Assembly: GCF_964204865.1 (NCBI RefSeq)
Contig: NC_135256.1
Coordinates: 21,232,703-21,296,702, forward strand
Direction: 5' to 3'
DNA: 64,000 nt
DNA from: Styela clava
Lineage: Eukaryota; Chordata; Ascidiacea; Stolidobranchia; Styelidae
Shown here: one piece after another, positions 58,401-64,000 of the stretch
Position numbering within the stretch: position 1 is the first letter of the stretch
How the letters are laid out: each line of letters starts with the position of its first letter
Program-made: the position numbers and the translations under genes
The notes under the pieces: model-generated
What the model was told of the DNA's origin: nothing
What the model saw: the letters and a program-made list of their open reading frames with translations, nothing else
Database searches by the model: none

Positions 58401-61400
58401 TGATTTAAGCCATTATACGTGCTCGATTTTATAAAAATTACGTGTGAAAACACGAATTCGCATCCATATGAATTACCTACTAATAAACCCTTATGACGAT
58501 AGAATCTCTTATTGGTTCCAAAAGAGTTCGAAAGGAAATTTCACTCGGCTTTCAACCGCATTAAAGTCACTACCATCCTGCTCCATTGTTATTTTAGATT
58601 TCTGTAGTCGGTAATTTGATAAGTTTATAAAACTTTGTTTACCAACGGCATTGTATGAAGAAAAAGAATAAACTGCGAAGTACCATTTACTTCTCGCATA
58701 CGCCCCAAAACATTCTACTTCCCCCTTTGGTTCAGACGAAAGCGAACCGCTGTAACAAAACCGGGAAATGAACGGAACAATTGTCCGTTGGTATGCTATG
58801 GTAGTTAATTATTGAATTAATGCAATTTTTATTATCAATTTAATCACCGAAATGTTAGTATGTCAGTGGTCAGTGGTTCGACATCCCCGATCTAGAGCTT
58901 TGCGAGCGACAAAACTCTGCATGCGGCGACGTACTCTAATTTAAAGTTGAAATTCCAAGTAAGTAAGTTTTTTGGTCATTTTAGATATTTTTGTTTTTCA
59001 AAAAACTCCACAATAAATTTGTTGTTTTGAAAAGTTTAATTATTTATCGATCGCCTGACAAAAACGATATATATAGGTCTATTTTTCTTGTATGCTACAA
59101 TATACCAAAGATTGACTGGCGACAATTTTATAATGATTTTATTGTTCTGTGCGATGCTCGCCATATGAATCAATATTATTTTTACGAGAGAAATAGACCG
59201 AAGTCAGTTTCGTCGGAGGGTAAAGTCGCTGAGCTACAGACGGTTTTTCCAGAAATCAGCATAATTAATGTTTAGATAGAGTTTTTGTTTTTTGCGAAAG
59301 ATTGTTGTATTTAAGTAGAGAATTCAACTTTATTAGGGTAAGAACAAGACGTTGCAGATATTCATTGAAAAAGTGTGTTGGTTTCAGTATATGGTGTAGT
59401 TTTTAACGGGATCTGCTCTTAGCTAACATTGCACAAAATTCGCCCCAAAGGCAATCTTTGCTTCATATATATATAAGAAGTTTGCTAATAATACTTAAAA
59501 ATTAATACTGTAGAAATTTCAAAAAATCTTGTCTTGTAAACAGGATAAGTACTCTTTAATAAGATTATGCTGTATTACAACGCTAAATACCCCAGGCCTT
59601 GCAGGGAAACAATCATTTTATATGCACTGAATAGAAAGAAAGCATAAGCTGATTTTGAGGTTCTTAAATTCACCCTTTCGAATTGTTCCTACCAGGTATG
59701 TAACAGCAATATAGTTCGGGCGCGGTTATTATGTAGTTGTGATTGGCTGGAGCAATTTCATACTTGTATCAATCGATCGGGCGAGAAATGGGTTAGGAAT
59801 AGGGTTTACTGAATTGTAAAATAAGATTACATGCATAGCAATAAAGATTTGCAAAATTTAATTTTGTCTCTCTTATTTAATCTATCTCAAGATGATCTGC
59901 GTAGTAGATAAAATTGAAAATTAGTTATTTTCAGCTGGGATTTGTTATTTGCAGATTGAGAGGCACTGTGCAACGCAGTATTGCGCAGAAAAATTATCAT
60001 TTTTTCTCATATATATCGGTATGAATTATCAAAATTGAGATAGCTATTGGTGTCCGCAATTAAAACTGTCAGCCTAATGTTTAACTTAGTTAGTTCAAAG
60101 TTATGATATCTATGATTTGATAGAAAGCGGCGAATCCGAAATGCTTGAATTTGTAGACGATGTTTTGCAATATTCCTCGAGTTATTACAATTTACTCAAA
60201 TAGCGAATAATCTTTGCCGCGTACGCACACTTTGTTGATTTTTGTGGTGATTAAATTATTTGTGTTTTTATTTGTTTGGTATTATAATGATTCTGAAATG
60301 TAGGTTATCCAACTTATTATTTTCATTGTATAAAAATGGGTCACTGAAAATATATGGAGTGTGCCTGTTTATGGTCATTTTTTTGTTTGCACAAGTGGGA
60401 AAATCGTTCCGCCTTCGTTTTGCTATGCCCTGGGTATATTTTTGCTTGGTTCGTAGTGAAATATCATTGGTAGAATAGCAGGACAATGACGAATTGCCAA
60501 ACAACGTTCGTGCGAGCAATGAGCCAGAATTCGGATACTGATCAGTACTTTTCATAATCATTTCATTGAATTATACCGATGACAAAATTCACCAATGCTA
60601 ATGAGAATAGCTCTTCGAGTATGCTAGTCCCAGTTTGTAATATTTAGAATCACTGTTTCTCGGAAGAATCATCATAATGGGACTATTTGGTGATATTGAA
60701 TAAGTCGTACAATGTTCGCCATAATTGGTATTTTCCAGCATCAAATCTTACCTAGATAGGAAAATGTAGGCTATTACATTTTTGTAGAATTGTATTACAG
60801 CGAAATATCGTGTTTGTAAGCGTATTTTCAGTGCGGCCTGTTGGTCTCATTAATTGACAGATGCTATTTCATATTGTGCATGTCGAACAATAGTTAAAAT
60901 TCGGGACTATCATTAGACTAAGTCTATTTCAAGCAATCCCAAGGCTCGTGGCGGATCGATAATAAATCGTGATCGACGCGTGACATAAAGTTAGCGAACT
61001 AATTTGTAACGTTTGTACCCAATCTGTCAGTCGGAAAAGTGCAATTTATTTTTTCCCAGGTGTGTTTTCAATTTTCCCTAGAGGCACCGTGGTTTCTGAA
61101 TCTCTAAAGAAAAAATAAAGTTCGACTGAGAAAAACATATCAGCTATCTAGTTAATTATGAGATTGTTTCAACGCCGTGCATAGTCTAATGCGTGTTTTG
61201 CGGGAGAAATTATTCATTCATAAAATGCATGCACGAAATGAATTTCGTAGTCAGTATATAGATTACTATTTTGATATGATTTCGAAGATCATCTAGCAGA
61301 GATATATTCGAAATACAACATTTGTAGTATCAATTTGAAAGCTTCTAGTAAAGCTCATAAAGGAGGCATGTTGAGCATGCAGTTGGAATAAAATTATAGT

Positions 61401-61519
61401 TTGTATTATGCCTTAACTTAGAGTTAATTAATCGGTCAAGATAGTGGCCCAGCAAATTATTTTGTTTATATATATAATAAATATTTTCCAGATTTTGTCA
61501 AAATAAAAAAATCTTTAAA
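55441..61519. other. Long interval without a recognised gene
   Basis: AT-rich, with open frames of at most about 105 codons: minus strand 56,909-57,226, plus 57,407-57,697, plus 58,991-59,275. None has a family I recognise or clear splice context. No repeat ends were found. A TTTTCCAG acceptor at about 61,491, 29 bases before the M13 start codon, suggests a 5' UTR intron or trans-splice site for the next gene. Part of this interval may therefore be its promoter or first intron. Confidence 0.45.
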
Positions 61520-63411
61520 ATGTCGAGCGGAGCGGTGAATATGCGAACTTTTAATGCCGGAAACGCTCGTATGTATTCAGATCCCAGAGTTTTGAGCAAT
61601 GTTTCGCGGATATCTGATGATCACTCGAAATATCATCAAGAATCAACTTCATTTGCTGCACAATCCAAGGGTGGTATATCGAATAATCGTATGGCGATGA
61701 ATAACGTCAATTACGAACAATCTTATCCGATTCAGTCATCGTTTAAAAGTCCTGAAAAATCAAATGCCAAACGTAAAGTCTCCGGTGAGAACATACCCTC
61801 GACCCAGCCTAAACAAACTTGCAGCACATTTCGACCTTCGACTACAAGAAAATCAGGTGTCATTAGAATAGATGCTCGCGGATATTCAGATGGTACTGAT
61901 TCAGAAGTGCCAGTAACAGCCATGACACTGCCGAGAGCAATGAATCCAATAACCAGCTATTCAAACACTACGAGCACTATGACCCAAAAGCAGTCAACAG
62001 CACCCGGATATATTCAGCGAAATGCGAGCAAGACTTCACTTTACGCTCCATCGTCCATTTGTCACATGATCGCGACAACAACTCCGCCTCCGACTACTTC
62101 AATAGCTTTGAATGATCTTCCGTCTCCGCCTCCGACAGCATGCACCAATGGAATGAGCAGTCCGGCTTTACGAAGGCAGCATTCAACAAACAGTTTCGGA
62201 GTTCAGGGAACCTATGAATATACATCTGCAGGGAATACCGGTACAATGCGGAGATCACAGCCAACCTCTTCCGACGATCCTGCATATGCATCTAGTTATT
62301 CTGACAGGCCAACATTACTTTACCCTGGACACGCTAAACAGCAGAATACAGCATCGATTGAGGGTTCAACAAGAAGTCAAGAAGACTGCAAGCGCGAAAA
62401 CGATTTTAATACTAATATAACAGCCGGTGAAAAAGAGATCAACCTTACGAACGGAGCTTCACAACATGTAACTTTTGCCCCAGCGCAGTATTCGGACCCG
62501 AAAAAACTAAAAAAGTCATCTAGTTCTGAAGGAAAACCGGTCAGATCTAATTCTGGCACGAAAATCAAAGACGCCGCAACATACAAATATTTATCAAAGT
62601 CTAGTAAGAATGCGGGTCAACGAGATGAAAAACGAAAAAGCAGACGATTAGACCGAAAGTCACTTTGGTGCATGATAATAATGCTTTTAATTCTTCTGTT
62701 CGCTGCCATTGTGTTTTTGATATATTTCGCATCAAATTACAGCAAATTAAGAGCTGTCTCTGTAACATATACCAGCGGGAATGAATTTGCACAGGTATCA
62801 ACAACTACCGAATTTCCAACATTCTCTGTCCAAACTCGACGAACAAAATCGACGACAACACCTTCTCCAACGCTGGCATCTGTGAACGATAAATTTTGCT
62901 TTACTGAGGAATGCATCCAGTCGGCAAGCACTGTTTTAATTAAGATGAATAAATCTGCAGATCCGTGTGTAGGTGGGTCTAACACAAAACTTAGTTGACT
63001 TCGAAATTATGAACAGAATTTTATGTAACCATGTATTAATTAAATAGACATAAAATAAATTTAATGTATAGATATATACTACAATGTTCAATAATGAATC
63101 CGATGATCATGCGATAGAAACATTTTTCTTTGTAATACTTCTCAGACGAACTATTATATAAATCAAGTTTTTATCATTTTGATAATGACTGTTTCTTTTT
63201 ACCAGATTTTTACGAGTACTCGTGCGGAGGTTGGATAAGCAATAACTACATGCCCGCCGACAAGAGCAATTATGGTGTGGTGTCCGAGATCACTACATCA
63301 AACGAAAGACAGTTGTATGAAGCGTTAGTAAAGTCTGACGAAAACAATGAACTTGAGACAGACCTTCGTGGGCGAAATCCCCGGCAGAACATCACCAAGG
63401 CGGAAATGAAG
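61520..63411 (+). CDS. M13 metallopeptidase (neprilysin/ECE-like), N-terminal exons
   Basis: Exon 1 is 61520-62972 (donor GTGGGT, phase 1) and exon 2 is 63206-63411 (acceptor TTTACCAG, donor GTGGGA). The gene continues past the window. Residues 1-375 are a Ser/Thr/Pro-rich, presumably cytoplasmic tail ending in a basic stop (KRKSRRLDRKS). LWCMIIMLLILLFAAIVFLI (about 382-401) is the signal anchor. A Thr-rich stalk leads to FCFTEECIQSAS, then PCVDFYEYSCGGWISNN across the exon junction. That Cys-rich start of the ectodomain is diagnostic of M13 peptidases such as neprilysin, ECE and ECEL1. The zinc-binding HExxH and the GENIAD motif would lie downstream, so activity cannot be judged. The family cleaves peptide hormones at the cell surface or in the Golgi. 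The long cytoplasmic region is unusual. Confidence 0.9.
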
Positions 63412-64000
63412 GTGGGACAACATACTACTTACTATACGTATACTAATTTATATTACATTACATATATTTAACTTAGTTACTGAAAATCTGGCTTTCTGTC
63501 CATTCGAAAATGTTGTCAAAACTTAAATGTAAAGAGTGGTATTAAACGAAATGAGCAATTGAAACACATTGTCAAAGCATGACTTTGACCCTCTCCAGAT
63601 TTTGTAGCTTATGTGCTAACGCGATTTTTGCCTTTTTATGCTTTGCTGCTTAATTCGAGCTTGCTTGACGTACAGAAAATTTTACAAAAATGATAGGCCG
63701 TTAAAAGCAGTATCTAAGAAAATAAAGTTTTGAAAGATCGGGCCAATTCTTTCAATTACAAACGTGCTTGTCGAGGAAATCTACAATTTAATTAGCAGAG
63801 AATATAACAATGCCAGACGTTTAGTATTCGGCACTTTTAGTTATGTATATATATACTGTGGGTAAGATTCCTTGATAATGATAACTGTATTAAAAATCTG
63901 TTATGGTACCCGCTTCACAGCCACACGCGCTCCTGTGAAAACGAAATCAGAAGGAAAAACATTTTCCGACATTGAGACAAATAAGTTTGTTTACGCGTTG
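63412..64000. other. M13 gene intron, first 589 bases
   Basis: After the donor at 63,412 no further M13 exon is recognised before the edge. The next expected segment, with the conserved Cys downstream of the stalk, is not visible in any frame. Confidence 0.5.

Noticed and set aside
1-64000. CRISPR array, rRNA genes or a prokaryotic operon
   Set aside because: No regularly spaced identical repeats, no rRNA-like sequence and no Shine-Dalgarno-linked gene runs. All genes found are eukaryotic.

Overview
This window is AT-rich genomic DNA from an animal. It holds eukaryotic genes with GT-AG introns, tRNA-derived SINEs, LINEs, LTR retrotransposons and many hAT-type elements, and no bacterial gene layout. 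The gene set (RUNDC1, ICA1/ICA69, GEMIN8, N6AMT1/HEMK2, MIC13, two 3-O-sulfotransferase-like genes, an M13/ECE-like peptidase) is metazoan. The compact spacing, short introns and splice-acceptor-like AGs just upstream of some start codons suggest a small invertebrate deuterostome genome, perhaps an ascidian tunicate. That assignment is inference; the sequence alone does not prove a species.

Layout. Positions 1-17,000 are almost entirely repeats: a Tx1/L1-type LINE fragment, a 448-bp hAT MITE with a perfect target duplication, diverged 340-bp tandem repeats split by other elements, a 757-bp TIR element, a decayed Ty3/gypsy pol region (6.5-9.5 kb), and a long LINE with ORF1 and ORF2 (9.6-16.2 kb). 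A small LTR retrotransposon is inserted in that LINE, and the LTR/LINE junction was later duplicated in tandem. RUNDC1 lies at 17.7-19.4 kb on the minus strand, followed by a 2.16-kb hAT element, a hAT MITE and a 1.1-kb nested foldback element. A LINE 3' fragment follows at 25-26 kb.

Positions 27.7-38.2 kb form the main gene cluster, all on the plus strand: ICA1 (one coding exon), GEMIN8 (four exons), a small frame-broken ORF, N6AMT1 (one exon) and MIC13 (three exons, with two SINEs head-to-head in intron 2). At 39.0-50.7 kb, two divergently transcribed five-exon genes encode type II membrane sulfotransferases of the heparan sulfate 3-O-sulfotransferase type. Their exon phases agree from exon 2 onward, so they look like an inverted duplication. 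One keeps the family's Glu/His/Asp active-site triad; the other has His to Phe and Asp to Asn. A MITE family whose arms carry a telomere-like GGGTTAGGG motif is scattered through the window.

From 51 to 61 kb I see a broken copy of an unnamed repeated gene family (52.6-54.2 kb), a SINE head, a LINE 3' remnant and otherwise no recognisable gene. At 61.5 kb a gene for an M13 metallopeptidase begins. It has an unusually long Ser/Thr-rich cytoplasmic N-terminus and runs off the right edge. The genes do not form one pathway: they concern membrane trafficking, snRNP assembly, release-factor methylation, mitochondrial cristae, Golgi sulfation and peptide processing. No CRISPR, rRNA or standalone tRNA gene was found.
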